Counted from the first letter of the stretch, positions 52,421-62,105 are shown. The stretch is 64,000 bases of DNA from Phycisphaerales bacterium (GCA_029260265.1 JAJDDO010000029.1:1-64000); one strand, 5' to 3'. Made by a program: numbers and translations. The notes: generated from the letters alone by a model not told the origin.

Positions 52421-53494
52421 ATGATGGATCTGTCCCATAAAGGTGAGCATGAACAGGGCTTGATTGGCTCTATTGGTCGTCGGCATCCGGTCGCCGCGCG
52501 AATCCTGCGCCGATGGAGGGTCCTCACCGGTGGAGCGAGCGTTGGCGATGACCAGCGGCGGACGCTTGTCGCGTGTTCGGGGGGAGTGGATTCGGTGGCG
52601 TTGGGGGTGGTGCTTTCACTTGTCCGGGTCAAACCTGTGATTGCCCATGTCACCCATGACATCCGTTCGAGTACTGAGACCCAGCGAGATGCTGATCATG
52701 TTCAAGCATTTGCCGAGCAACTCGGGTGCGGGTTTGTCCACAGATCGGTTCGGGTAGCCGATGTTGCGGGGAACTTGGAACGCAATGCACGCCATGCGCG
52801 GTACCACTCGCTCGAAGAGATGGCGATCGAGACTGGGTGCCGATTCATCGCAACCGGGCATCAAGCGGAGGATCAGGCGGAAACTGTGCTGATGAACCTG
52901 ATGCGGGGCGCGGGGGTGCGTGGGCTCGGCGGGATCGGAGAACTGCGGCGGCTTGATGCGTGCACCCTGGTCCGCCCGATGCTGACGGTGAGGCGGGCAC
53001 AGATCGAGGAACTCTGCGCCCAAGCCGGAGTTGGATATGTGCACGATGGAACGAATGATGATCAGTCATTCACCCGCAATCGTGTGCGGCACACCTTGAT
53101 CCCGATGCTTGAATCAGTCCGTGAAGACGCAATCGATCGCGTGGTTGAATCTGCGGCGAACTGTCGCGATGCTGCGGATTTGGTTTCTGGGCTGGTTGAT
53201 GATGAGTACGAACGGTGGGAGAGGGTGGTGGATGGGATCGAGTGCACGCGTATTCATGCCCGTGGGCTCACGCGGCCCGTCTTTGACGGGGTCATCAGGC
53301 GGGTTGTGATCGAGTTGAACCGTGGAACGGGGCTGGACCGCGTGGCACGGCGGGGCGTGCTGTCTGTAATCAGGGCTGTACGATCGGCATCTACAGAAAG
53401 AAGTGTTCACCGGGTCGGGCCGATTTGTGTTGATGTCAGCGTGCATACAGTACAGATTACAGTTGCAGTTGAAACCGGAGAACGAGATGAGTGA
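52421..53494 (+). CDS. tilS: tRNA(Ile)-lysidine synthetase
   Basis: 357 residues. P-loop SGGVDSVALGVVL (PP-loop ATPase), then HDIRSSTETQRDADHV, NARHARYHSLEEMA and FIATGHQAEDQAETVLMNLM with LRPMLTVRR-like region, all TilS marks. It changes C34 of tRNA-Ile(CAU) to lysidine so that AUA is read as Ile. TATCAT ends 6 bases before a second ATG at 52424, so that start is equally likely and may be leaderless. C-terminal domain is shorter than in E. coli TilS. Confidence 0.92.
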   Translation: MMDLSHKGEHEQGLIGSIGRRHPVAARILRRWRVLTGGASVGDDQRRTLVACSGGVDSVALGVVLSLVRVKPVIAHVTHDIRSSTETQRDADHVQAFAEQLGCGFVHRSVRVADVAGNLERNARHARYHSLEEMAIETGCRFIATGHQAEDQAETVLMNLMRGAGVRGLGGIGELRRLDACTLVRPMLTVRRAQIEELCAQAGVGYVHDGTNDDQSFTRNRVRHTLIPMLESVREDAIDRVVESAANCRDAADLVSGLVDDEYERWERVVDGIECTRIHARGLTRPVFDGVIRRVVIELNRGTGLDRVARRGVLSVIRAVRSASTERSVHRVGPICVDVSVHTVQITVAVETGERDE

Positions 53495-53879
53495 ACAGAA
53501 TCAGATTACGGTGGCTTTGGTTGGTCACTGCGGTCCAGACTCATTCGCATTGCAGAGTGCGGTGCGTGGCTTTATCCCCAAGGCGGAGGTCCTTCGCATC
53601 AACGATCAGGGGTCGCTTGACGAGGCGATGGGGCGGCTTTCCTTGCTGCTCGTCAATCGTGTGCTTGATGGCGGGTTCTCGCAGGAGTCGGGGATCGAGT
53701 ACATCCGAGGGCTCGGCGATGATTCGCCGCCGGCGATGCTGATCACGAACTTTGCAGAACATATGGATGAGGCGATTGAAGCCGGCGCAGTACCGGGCTT
53801 CGGAAAACAGAATATGCGGTCGCCGGAGGCGGAGACCGCATTGAGCAACGCGTTGGCGATGGGAGCGGGAAATGGTTGA
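53487..53879 (+). CDS. Small receiver-like protein
   Basis: 130 residues. Alpha/beta pattern QITVALVGHCGPDSFALQSA, LLLVNRVLDGGFSQESGIEY and SPPAMLITNFAEHMDEAIEA resembles a response-regulator receiver, but the acidic phospho-site is replaced (NRVLDG), so it may be a pseudo-receiver. Starts inside the end of tilS (8-base overlap) and overlaps the next gene by 8 bases. Function unknown. Confidence 0.6.
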   Translation: MSEQNQITVALVGHCGPDSFALQSAVRGFIPKAEVLRINDQGSLDEAMGRLSLLLVNRVLDGGFSQESGIEYIRGLGDDSPPAMLITNFAEHMDEAIEAGAVPGFGKQNMRSPEAETALSNALAMGAGNG

Positions 53880-55089
53880 GCCTGGAGTTTCATTGGAAGA
53901 GTACGCCAAGCGGCGGATGCGTGTGCTTCGTGCGCTGAAGGGGTCGGTGGGGCTGGTGATGGCTGGCGATGGCGCGCCGCCTTTGCGTGGTGAGTGGTTC
54001 CCGGATATGGACTTTGCCTACCTGACCGGGATGATGAACGAGCCCGGGGCGATGGTGTTCTTTGACCCGTCAAACCCGGATCCAAAGAAACGGATTGTGT
54101 TGATCCTCCGCCCGGTGAATCCTGAGATGGATGTTTGGGATGGGTACCGCGATCTGATCTCCGAGAAGCTGCGTAAGGAGACCGGGTTTGAGACGGTGCT
54201 GCGTACGCTGCATTTGCCACGCATGATGACCGAGGCTGCCAAGCGTACGCGTCGGCTGACTTGCTTGCACGCGCTTGCTTCATATAGCCAGCCGGTATCC
54301 GAGGATTACGCGTTCTTCCAGAAGGTTGCCGCGAGGATTCCGGGGTGCGTGATTGATGATCAATCGGACCTGATCACCTCGATGAGGATGGTGAAGAGTG
54401 CGGGTGAAGTCAAGCAGATTCGGGCGGCGATCAAAGCGACGAGCGTCGGGATCGATCGTGTATGCAAGGCGATCAAGCCCGGCATCAACGAGCGAGAGCT
54501 GAACAACATTCTCGTGTCCGGGTTCCAAGATTCAGGATCAACACGGAACGCGTTTGACCCGATCGTGGGCTCGGGGCACCGCGGAACGGTGCTGCATTAT
54601 AAAGAGAACAATCAGGTTGTTGAGGATGGTGATCTTTTGGTTCTTGATTGTGGCGCAGAGATCAATCGGTACGCATCGGACATCACCCGTACCTTGCCGG
54701 TGAATGGGCGGTTCACCGCCGAGCAGAAAAAGTTGTACAACCTGGTTCTCAAATCACAGCTCGCTGCGATCAAGGCAATCAAGCCTGGGGTGACGATGAC
54801 CCAGCTTGATGCTGCGGCCCGCAAGGTGATCACCGATGCCGGGTACGGCGACTCTTTCCTGCACTCGATCGGGCACCATATGGGGCTAGAAACACACGAC
54901 CCCGGCGCGGCGACGATCAAACTCAAGCCTGGGATGGTGGTGACTATTGAACCGGGGATCTATCTCGCGGACATGTCGATCGGGATCCGCATCGAGGATG
55001 ACATCTTGGTGACCGAGACAGGGTCACGGAACCTCTCTTCAGCGATCCCAAAGACGGTTGCGGAGGTTGAGGGCGCGATCAATGGGTGA
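53872..55089 (+). CDS. Xaa-Pro aminopeptidase (M24B family)
   Basis: 405 residues. The C-terminal pita-bread domain has the dinuclear metal ligands in VLDCGAEINRYASDITRT, HSIGHHMGLETHD, IEPGIYL and IRIEDDILVTETG. The N-terminal domain (FAYLTGMMNEPGAMVFFDPS) is of the proline-peptidase type. It removes an N-terminal residue before proline. Translation is coupled to the upstream gene by an 8-base overlap. Confidence 0.92.
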   Translation: MVEPGVSLEEYAKRRMRVLRALKGSVGLVMAGDGAPPLRGEWFPDMDFAYLTGMMNEPGAMVFFDPSNPDPKKRIVLILRPVNPEMDVWDGYRDLISEKLRKETGFETVLRTLHLPRMMTEAAKRTRRLTCLHALASYSQPVSEDYAFFQKVAARIPGCVIDDQSDLITSMRMVKSAGEVKQIRAAIKATSVGIDRVCKAIKPGINERELNNILVSGFQDSGSTRNAFDPIVGSGHRGTVLHYKENNQVVEDGDLLVLDCGAEINRYASDITRTLPVNGRFTAEQKKLYNLVLKSQLAAIKAIKPGVTMTQLDAAARKVITDAGYGDSFLHSIGHHMGLETHDPGAATIKLKPGMVVTIEPGIYLADMSIGIRIEDDILVTETGSRNLSSAIPKTVAEVEGAING

Positions 55090-55100
55090 GCGATCGGCCC

Positions 55101-55751
55101 TTAGCGGACGAGTTTGAGTGCTGTTGAGATGAGTTCGTCGATCTCGGCGGGGTTGTTGTAGGTGTACAGCCCGATGACGGATCGGTCAGGACCAAGCAAG
55201 ATAAGCTTGGTTGGGTGCTCGATCTGTGTTTCACCCGCGGCGGCGGTTTGCTGGCGATTGCGGAGGTGGAACTTGAGCCCGTCGTAGACGATTTTTTCAA
55301 CTCGCTCGGGTGTTCCCGTCGCGAATCTCCAACGGTTGGGCTCTGCTCCGAACGCATTGGCGTAGGTGTCGATTGCTTCTGGGGTGTCGATCTCGCCATC
55401 AATGCTGATTGAGAGGAGTTGGAGGTTTGTGGATTTGGTTGCTTCTTGCACGCGTTTCATTTCGGCGCTCATGACGGGGCAGTAGAGCGGGCAGGATGTG
55501 AAGAAGAAATCGAGAACGGTGAACTGACCATCGAGCACGGTCTGGTCGATGGGGTCATTGTTGCGATCAACGAGTTGAAACTCTGGGATTTTGAATCCCG
55601 AATATGGGTTGTCGTAGGGTTCAAGCATCACCGTGTCGTTTGCGGGCTGAGATTGCGGGGGTTTGCGCATCTGGAAGAACATGAAAACAGCAATACCGAG
55701 CGAGGTGATCGCGAGCAGGGCGAGGGACTGGATGAGCACACGGGTGTTCAT
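55101..55751 (-). CDS. SCO1/SenC copper chaperone
   Basis: 216 residues. N-terminal membrane anchor (SLALLAITSLGIAVFMFFQM), then a thioredoxin-like domain with the copper-binding cysteines in FTSCPLYCPVMSA and the third ligand histidine in EHPTKLILLGPD. It delivers copper to the CuA site of cytochrome oxidase. Last gene of the operon with ctaB and an ABC transporter. Convergent with the M24 peptidase. Confidence 0.9.
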   Translation of the reverse strand: MNTRVLIQSLALLAITSLGIAVFMFFQMRKPPQSQPANDTVMLEPYDNPYSGFKIPEFQLVDRNNDPIDQTVLDGQFTVLDFFFTSCPLYCPVMSAEMKRVQEATKSTNLQLLSISIDGEIDTPEAIDTYANAFGAEPNRWRFATGTPERVEKIVYDGLKFHLRNRQQTAAAGETQIEHPTKLILLGPDRSVIGLYTYNNPAEIDELISTALKLVR

Positions 55752-55761
55752 GATTGTTCCT

Positions 55762-56535
55762 TTAGTGAGCGTGTAGTCTGCGGGCGATGACGATGAATCC
55801 GAGTGCGGCCCCGATGACCGCTGCAGCGGCGGAGACTGTCCAAGCGATCGCCGCTTGGCTCGATGATGCGGAGTCGATCCCGAGGGCGAGCCGCATCGCG
55901 GTGTGCGCCCAGGTGAGCGGGTTGATTGATGCGATGAGCTTGAGCCAACCTGCCGCGTCCGCGACGGGGAAGACTGCGCCGCTGGTGAGCCAGAGCGGCA
56001 TGAGGACGGCGTTCATGACGCCATGGAATCCTTGGGTGGAATCGACAATCCAAGCGAGCGCGAGACCGATGCCGATAAGCATGATGCTGATGCAGCCAAG
56101 GGCGCCGATCGCGCCGAGCACGCCCATGAAGGTGAGCTCGACACCGACGAATGGCAGTGCCAGCAGAACGATGAATGCTTGGAGGAGTGCGACGATTGAG
56201 CCTGCAATGATCTTGCCCGCAGCGATCGACCAGCGGGGTGCTGGCGAGGCGAGCGAAGCGCGGAGGAACCCGTCGTGGCGGTCTTGGATGAGGGAGATTG
56301 ATGAGAAAATTGATGAGAACAGGACGGTCATCGATGCCATGCCTGGGATGATGTAGGCATCGAGTTTTGAGCCTGCAGAGTTGCCGATTGGACCCATCGC
56401 GTTGGCGAAACCGCCCGCGAAGAAGGCCCAGACAAGCAGCGGGGTGATGATCGAGGCCACGATCCTTGATGGCTGGCGGACCTGACGGATCAGCTCTCGT
56501 TTGGCGAGTGCGATGGTGGCGTTGATCCCATTCAT
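55762..56535 (-). CDS. ABC-2 type transporter permease
   Basis: 257 residues with six membrane helices and the ABC-2 signature region DRHDGFLRASLASPAPRWSI. Its start overlaps the ATPase stop by 4 bases. Substrate unknown. Its place between ctaB and sco1 suggests export or handling of a haem or copper precursor for terminal oxidase assembly, as in similar actinobacterial and planctomycete clusters (inference). Confidence 0.85.
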   Translation of the reverse strand: MNGINATIALAKRELIRQVRQPSRIVASIITPLLVWAFFAGGFANAMGPIGNSAGSKLDAYIIPGMASMTVLFSSIFSSISLIQDRHDGFLRASLASPAPRWSIAAGKIIAGSIVALLQAFIVLLALPFVGVELTFMGVLGAIGALGCISIMLIGIGLALAWIVDSTQGFHGVMNAVLMPLWLTSGAVFPVADAAGWLKLIASINPLTWAHTAMRLALGIDSASSSQAAIAWTVSAAAAVIGAALGFIVIARRLHAH

Positions 56536-57446
56536 GGTGAGACCTCGGCCGATGTGCTGAGTGATCCGCCTTGGGTGTGCCAGGTGTACACATCGGCCAA
56601 GGTCGGCGGGGTGAGCGTCATGGATGCATTCTGAATGGGGCAGGAACTGAGGGCAGACTGGTCGGCGTGGGCGACAATCAGCGAGCGGGATGATTCATGA
56701 AACTCTCGGTTGGTATCGGTTGCCCATTGGACGAGTCGGCTGTGGTCCTGCTCATCGTTTGTGTTGATGCGGATGATCCGCTCGCCGAGATTTGATTTGA
56801 GCGTATGTGGAGAATCGTCGGTGATGATCTCGCCATTGCGGATGAGTAAAACCCTGTCCGCGAGGTTGGCTTCTTCGGTGAGGTGTGTAGCCAGGACGAT
56901 GGTCATCGGGTGGATGCTCTGCATGGATTTGAGCAGGTCCCAGAAGGTAGAGCGGGCATCGATGTCGAGCCCGGTGGTTGGTTCATCGAGCAGGAGGACG
57001 CTTGGTTTGGCGATGATCGCGCGGGCGAGGTCGGCCCGCCGTTTGAGCCCGCCGGAGAGATGGCGGACCTGATCATTGAGCCGATCATTGATGCCGAGAT
57101 GTGCGGCGAGTGGGGTGAGGCGTGCAAGAGACTCGGATTTGCTCAGCGCGTGCATCGCTCCGGCGAGGACGATGTTCTCGCGGATGGTGAGCAGCTCATC
57201 AAGGGCGGGTGTTTGGAACACGATGCCCAGAGCTTTGCGAGAAGTCGGCGCGTGGATCGTCCCGTCATTGGGCTTGATCATTCCGGAGATCACACCCATG
57301 AGCGTGGATTTGCCCGCTCCATTTGGTCCGAGCATCGCGACGAAGGAAGGTTCCGCCTTGAAGGAAAGGTTTTTGAGTGCGCGGGTCTCGTTGCCCTTGA
57401 CTCGATACACAACGGTGATGTTTTCGAGGTCGATGGTCGGATTCAT
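56532..57446 (-). CDS. ABC transporter ATP-binding protein
   Basis: 304 residues. Walker A MLGPNGAGKST, Q-loop VFQTPALDE, signature LSGGLKRRADLA, Walker B VLLLDEPTTGLD and switch ATHLTEEA. The C-terminal 90 residues are an accessory domain. It pairs with the ABC-2 permease downstream (4-base overlap) and overlaps ctaB upstream by 4 bases. Confidence 0.93.
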   Translation of the reverse strand: MNPTIDLENITVVYRVKGNETRALKNLSFKAEPSFVAMLGPNGAGKSTLMGVISGMIKPNDGTIHAPTSRKALGIVFQTPALDELLTIRENIVLAGAMHALSKSESLARLTPLAAHLGINDRLNDQVRHLSGGLKRRADLARAIIAKPSVLLLDEPTTGLDIDARSTFWDLLKSMQSIHPMTIVLATHLTEEANLADRVLLIRNGEIITDDSPHTLKSNLGERIIRINTNDEQDHSRLVQWATDTNREFHESSRSLIVAHADQSALSSCPIQNASMTLTPPTLADVYTWHTQGGSLSTSAEVSP

Positions 57447-58456
57447 AGCGCAGACCGGAGCAGGGACTCGATGACCAGAACCGTCAGGTAAACGGGCAGG
57501 TGGATGATCGAACCAAAGAATACGATGCGTGCGTTGGTATCGGTTCTCTTGAAGGCAAATCGGATGGATACCCAGACCAAGCCGAGCCCGAGCAAGATTG
57601 CTGCCGCGGCGGTCGCCCAGCCCGCGAGTTCGGGGATGACTCTGAGCGGAAGTAAGGCGACAGGGATCATCAGCAGAGAGGTGATGATCATAACGGCGGC
57701 GGTGTGGTTGCCCGCGGGATCGACGCTGGGGAGCATTTTGAAACCGCCGGCGCGATAATCATCGCGGCACATCCATGCGATGGCAAAGAAGTGGGGCAGC
57801 TGCCACATGAACATAAGGACAAAGAGCGTCAGCCCGATGTGATCACGAAGGGGCTCGAACCCGGCGCCGGGTGCGACGGCGGCGGTGCCGATCATGGTGG
57901 GCAGTGCGCCGGGGATTGCGCCGACAAGTGTGTTGGAGATGGTAATCGGTTTGAGTGGGGTGTAGGCGAGGATGTAGCTCGCGGTGGTGACGAGCGCGAC
58001 GAGGGCGGGCATCGCCCCGCAGGTGAGCCAGAGGATGAGCGAGCCAACCACGCAGAAGGTCACACCAAAGAGGAGCACGAACCTAGAAGTGAGCCTGCTC
58101 GATGGGATCGGGCGGCCTTTGGTTCGCCCCATAAGCGCGTCACGATCGGACTCGTACCACATATTGAGCGCGTTTGCGCCACCTGATGCGAGTGCGGTGC
58201 CGATGGTGCACCCGAGGATAAGCTTGGTCCAGAGTCCCCACCCGGTCGTGTTGTAATGCAGCCCGGCGAGGATGAGCCCGACGAGAGCGGTGATGGTGAC
58301 AAGTTTGGTGATGCCCGGCTTGGTGAGTTCGATACAGGTCTGGATGAAGGTGCGTGGAGCGGTGTTTTCGGCATGGGAAGCATGCATGGTCTCCCGCTCA
58401 TCTGGTTGGGAGTCGGGCGTGGCAGGATGCTCGATGTCATTGATCACTTGGGTCAC
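57443..58456 (-). CDS. ctaB: Protoheme IX farnesyltransferase
   Basis: 337 residues with about nine membrane helices. The prenyl-diphosphate motif is NMWYESDRDALMGRTKGRP (DxxxD plus RTxxRP), and the second loop has CRDDYRAGGFKMLP. It adds farnesyl to haem B to make haem O. First gene of the minus-strand operon ctaB-ABC-ABC-sco1. Start is GTG at 58456. TACGAT ends 5 bases upstream with no ribosome site, a possible leaderless GTG start; the first 24 residues are non-conserved, so a later ATG is also possible. Confidence 0.92.
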   Translation of the reverse strand: MTQVINDIEHPATPDSQPDERETMHASHAENTAPRTFIQTCIELTKPGITKLVTITALVGLILAGLHYNTTGWGLWTKLILGCTIGTALASGGANALNMWYESDRDALMGRTKGRPIPSSRLTSRFVLLFGVTFCVVGSLILWLTCGAMPALVALVTTASYILAYTPLKPITISNTLVGAIPGALPTMIGTAAVAPGAGFEPLRDHIGLTLFVLMFMWQLPHFFAIAWMCRDDYRAGGFKMLPSVDPAGNHTAAVMIITSLLMIPVALLPLRVIPELAGWATAAAAILLGLGLVWVSIRFAFKRTDTNARIVFFGSIIHLPVYLTVLVIESLLRSAL

Positions 58457-58486
58457 CCCAAATCGTAGACCCGATGCGGTGGTTCC

Positions 58487-59692
58487 TCACTCTGAATCTG
58501 GCGTGATTCGCATGGGAATTGCGAGCTCGGCCCAGACGGGGAAGTGATCAGAGGGGAAGCCTTCGATGGCTTCATGCCCGTGCCGCCAGATGCCGGTGCG
58601 GAGCATGTCGATGCCGCTTGATGGAAGCACATAATCGACACGGAGGCGGAACATCGAGGTGTCTGTCGGGTCGAGCCCGTCGATGTGGATCGGGCTCGAC
58701 GGGCTGGGATCCAGCCCGATATCTGGAGAGTTGAAGAGGAACTCGACGATTGGGGATCCGATCGAGGAGCCATCGACGGGGTCTGCATTCAGATCGCCAA
58801 GGATAACGAAGGCTTCGCCGTCGTCGAGCCCGCCTCGCACGCCCGCGTCATCGATGAGGGCAGGATCGTTGTCGATGTAGGCGCGGATGAGCCGAATCTC
58901 ATCACGGTTGCGGTGCTTGTTGCGGTTTTCAGGGCCATCGAATGCGGGGGGGGTTGGGTGCGAGATCAACATGTGGACGGTCTGCGCGCCGGGGATTTCT
59001 ACCGGGATATCGGCGAAGGTCTTTGAACTCAGGCGGAAGGCGTCCCACTGTTCGGGGGTGTACCAGTTGGTGCCGTCGGCGTTGGTGGGCGGCTGGTGGT
59101 TTGGGAGGTTCTTCCAGAGGAAGCTTTGAAAGGTGCGGATGGAGTTGGTGTCGATGGTGAAGGTGGGATCGACGAGCAGGGCGAGCGCGTACTGGCCGGG
59201 GTAGGTCCCGAATCCGTAGCAGTCTGATCCGAAGTCTCTGCCCGCGTTGGTTTGTCTGGCGGGTCGCCCGAGGGAGTCGCTTGGGCGTGGGGATGGGAAC
59301 TCGGTGATGACTTTGGAATCATGGTTGAGGTCCATCGAGCTGGGAAGCCCCGTGTTGGATGCGGGCATCAGCGAGTTGAACTCGATGGGTTTGAGGTCGG
59401 TTTCTTGTGCGATGGCGAGGTAGTTCTCTACAAAGAGCGAGGCGTTGGCGGCATCACCGTCGTAGGCGATTTCAGACAATAACAGGATGTTGGGGCGGAC
59501 ACGCTGGATGATGGCAGCGAGGCGTTGGAGGCGGGGGTTCGACCCGTCCATAAGATCATGCGATCCGATATCTTCTGCGTTCATCGCCATGACGCGGATG
59601 GCGACTCGCTGATCAGCGCCTTGGTCTGCTAGTTGGGCATGTACAGAGATCAGGAACGAAAGGAACCCGGCGAGCATCGCGTGTATCATCAT
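58487..59692 (-). CDS. Secreted endonuclease/exonuclease/phosphatase-family protein
   Basis: 401 residues with a signal peptide (MMIHAMLAGFLSFLISVHAQ). EEP-fold marks: RVMAMNAEDIGSHDLMDG, RPNILLLSEIAYDGD (metal glutamate), VILGDLNADPVDGS (DxN pair) and EGFPSDHFPVWAELAI (SDH histidine). Extracellular nuclease, phosphodiesterase or lipid phosphatase are all possible in this fold. Planctomycetes carry many secreted members. Start at 59692 or 59689. Confidence 0.85.
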   Translation of the reverse strand: MMIHAMLAGFLSFLISVHAQLADQGADQRVAIRVMAMNAEDIGSHDLMDGSNPRLQRLAAIIQRVRPNILLLSEIAYDGDAANASLFVENYLAIAQETDLKPIEFNSLMPASNTGLPSSMDLNHDSKVITEFPSPRPSDSLGRPARQTNAGRDFGSDCYGFGTYPGQYALALLVDPTFTIDTNSIRTFQSFLWKNLPNHQPPTNADGTNWYTPEQWDAFRLSSKTFADIPVEIPGAQTVHMLISHPTPPAFDGPENRNKHRNRDEIRLIRAYIDNDPALIDDAGVRGGLDDGEAFVILGDLNADPVDGSSIGSPIVEFLFNSPDIGLDPSPSSPIHIDGLDPTDTSMFRLRVDYVLPSSGIDMLRTGIWRHGHEAIEGFPSDHFPVWAELAIPMRITPDSE

Positions 59693-59747
59693 GGAGCATT
59701 CAATGGGGGGAGCCGAGAAAAGGCAACACCCGTGCATGAGTGCGCAG

Positions 59748-59821
59748 GCCCCGGTAGCTCAGCTGGATAGAGCAGCGGACTTCTAATCCGCAGGTCAAAG
59801 GTTCGAATCCTTTCCGGGGTG
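59748..59821 (+). tRNA. tRNA-Arg(TCT)
   Basis: 74 bases, cloverleaf. Acceptor GCCCCGG/CCGGGGT (G-U at the first pair), D arm GCTCAGCTGGATAGAGC, anticodon stem GCGGA/TCCGC with loop CTTCTAA giving anticodon TCT, T arm AAAGGTTCGAATCCTTT. No CCA encoded. Reads AGA and AGG. Confidence 0.96.
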
Positions 59822-59825
59822 CTTT

Positions 59826-62105
59826 CTACGATTCGCCGAGAAGATCCGCCAGTTGGGCGATTCCATCGAGCGGTTCATCTGGGATGATGATGCACCCAAT
59901 GTTTGATCCGGCTCGATCCTGCGAGCGGATCTTGCGACCATCCCATGCGTCAAACAGCCTCTTTGGACCGTCTTCAAGCGCAGCACCTGGAGCAGACTGG
60001 GCGTGAATGGCATCGAGATCGATGTCGTGGAGAACAACGATCGCGCCGGGCGTGAGCACGGGCAGCAACGCGAGCAGGTCTTGGGCTGGCGCTGGGTGGA
60101 CATGGTTGGCGTCGATGAGTGCCAAGCGAACCGAGCTTGGCGCGAAAAACCTTGCCGCGTCGCAGGCTGTTGCTTTGTGATGAAACTGAACGGCGCCTGC
60201 CAGGTGGGGCGCGACTTGGGCAAGGGCATCGCCGACGCGGTAGCGGGGATCAAAGTAGCACCGCTCGGTCAGATCAAACGCGTGGATGCTTGGCGCTGCA
60301 TTGGCAGGGGCGAAGTGGTTCATTGCGAGGGCACAGGCGAGGGTGGACATGCCTGAGGCGGTTCCGATCTCGATGATCTGCTCGGGGCTTGATGCTTCGA
60401 TGCAATCCCAGAGAAAGGCCGCGTCGGATTCATTGATGTGCCCCTGGGTCCAGTCGGGGCGTGCATAGCTGGCACACAAATCGGTGATCCAGGGGCGGGC
60501 GGGGTTGAGCGAGAGCTTGCTGCGGTGCGACGGGGCTGGATCGATGGTTGAGGTTCGGGCGGGGATGAGGGTTGGTTGAGCTGTCGGCGGGGTCATTGTT
60601 GAGTGTGGAAGCTCGGATGCAGCGGTGTCGTGATCGAGATTGGCATGATCGGGGTCGGTGTAGACTCGCATCAAAGCCGCATGGGCCGGGGCGATGGATT
60701 GGATGCGGCCAAAGAGTTCTTGTTCGTAAGCATCCGATGATGGCAGGAGAACGAAGGGCTGCTTCGGCGGGGTCCATTGCTTGGCGGAAATCACCGGGAT
60801 GCCCGCGATCGAGGCGGCTGTTGGGTTGTCGTCAATGATGGCTTGGATGGTGATTGAGGGATCGAGAACCTTGGCATCCAGCAGCCAACGGGTATGGCGA
60901 CCTGAGCCGAAGAGCACAATGGGGCGGCGGGGTTGGGCGAGTAGGCGGGTATTGATTCTCGACCAGTTGGCCCGCTTGGTGGTTTCTGTTGTCCACTGGT
61001 TGGCGAGTTGGTCCGGTGTAGAGAGGTTGTTTCTTTGCTGAGAGGCGATGGCGAGCCTGGTTGCTTGCTTGATCAACTCCGGTGATGCGTTGAGTTTGAC
61101 GAGGTGGGCCGGGAGTTGAATCAGCCAGTTTGTCCAGTCGGGGGCGATGTGGATGCCGAGGGCGTCTTTGGTGCGTGACCAGAGCTCGTAGGTGCAGGCG
61201 TGGGTTATGGCGGCGGATGGATCGGCGCTGTGCAGAGCATGGACAGCGCGGTGCCCGCTGAGCCAGCCAGCAGCATTCTCGTTGAGCACCGCAGACCAAT
61301 AGGTGATGATCGAATCCCAGAGGTGCTCACGGATGGAGTTGTCGAGGGTGCCCGGGGAATCATGCAGAGATGCGATGCGTTCGGTGGGATTGGCGGTGCA
61401 ACGGAATGACATGGTTGGCGTTTGCCGGATGCGTGCAAGGGGCTTGAAGGCGTAGCGGAGTTGGTACATATGGACAACGAGCCAAGGGGTTCGAAAATCG
61501 CCGAAGTCTTGATGGATGAGGATTGCGCCGGGGTGAAGGTGGGGATAGAAGCAGCGGGCAGCGGAGAGATGAACCCCCCAAGATTTGGCGATATCCACGA
61601 ACAGTAGTTCGATTTGTTCTTGTTCCGGGTAGATTGAAGCGGCTTGGCCGATGGGGAGTGATTCAGGAAGGCGTCCCTCGCGGATAGAGATTTGGTCGAG
61701 CCGATCACGGTGGAGTTGTTCGTAGAGATTTCGGAATGATTGGTTTGGGCTGAGCCCGAAGTGGGCGAGTTGGGGATCAGTCTCGAAGGCTTCTGCGGGT
61801 GGGGCAAGGAACTGGTCGTAGACGAGGAGGGGGAGGACCGGCGTCTTCGGTGAATGTTGAATGCCCTCGAGAAGGGCAGCGGTCGAGCCTCCGAGGAAGC
61901 AGCCGAGTTCGATGAGTCGTCCTGAGCCATTGATCAGTGAGCCGAGGAGATGGAGGTAGTCGAGCTCGCGTTTGGCGAGCATGGTGGGGACGAGCTTTTC
62001 CGGGTGGATAGGGAGAGCGTCGCCCGGGTCGAGCGCCTGGAGTGATGAGTGGGCGGGGTCGAGGCGTTCGGCTCGGGCGGGATTCAGTGGAGTGGGATGG
62101 TTCAT
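59826..62105 (-). CDS. Fusion of two SAM-methyltransferase-like domains around a Rossmann core
   Basis: 759 residues. Residues about 50-230 are a methyltransferase-24-like domain (GRLIELGCFLGGSTAALLEG, LPLLVYDQFLA, GAILIHQDFGDFRTPW). A helical spacer of about 150 residues follows. Residues about 400-490 are a small Rossmann unit (RPIVLFGSGRHTRWLLDA, IQAIIDDNPTAASIAGIPVI) as in PglD-type sugar acetyltransferases. Residues about 560-750 are a second methyltransferase-like domain (IIEIGTASGMSTLACALA, FDLTERCYFDPRYRVGDA, ALIDANHVHPAP). A glycan- or lipid-tailoring role is plausible; not recognised as a named family. Confidence 0.75.
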   Translation of the reverse strand: MNHPTPLNPARAERLDPAHSSLQALDPGDALPIHPEKLVPTMLAKRELDYLHLLGSLINGSGRLIELGCFLGGSTAALLEGIQHSPKTPVLPLLVYDQFLAPPAEAFETDPQLAHFGLSPNQSFRNLYEQLHRDRLDQISIREGRLPESLPIGQAASIYPEQEQIELLFVDIAKSWGVHLSAARCFYPHLHPGAILIHQDFGDFRTPWLVVHMYQLRYAFKPLARIRQTPTMSFRCTANPTERIASLHDSPGTLDNSIREHLWDSIITYWSAVLNENAAGWLSGHRAVHALHSADPSAAITHACTYELWSRTKDALGIHIAPDWTNWLIQLPAHLVKLNASPELIKQATRLAIASQQRNNLSTPDQLANQWTTETTKRANWSRINTRLLAQPRRPIVLFGSGRHTRWLLDAKVLDPSITIQAIIDDNPTAASIAGIPVISAKQWTPPKQPFVLLPSSDAYEQELFGRIQSIAPAHAALMRVYTDPDHANLDHDTAASELPHSTMTPPTAQPTLIPARTSTIDPAPSHRSKLSLNPARPWITDLCASYARPDWTQGHINESDAAFLWDCIEASSPEQIIEIGTASGMSTLACALAMNHFAPANAAPSIHAFDLTERCYFDPRYRVGDALAQVAPHLAGAVQFHHKATACDAARFFAPSSVRLALIDANHVHPAPAQDLLALLPVLTPGAIVVLHDIDLDAIHAQSAPGAALEDGPKRLFDAWDGRKIRSQDRAGSNIGCIIIPDEPLDGIAQLADLLGES

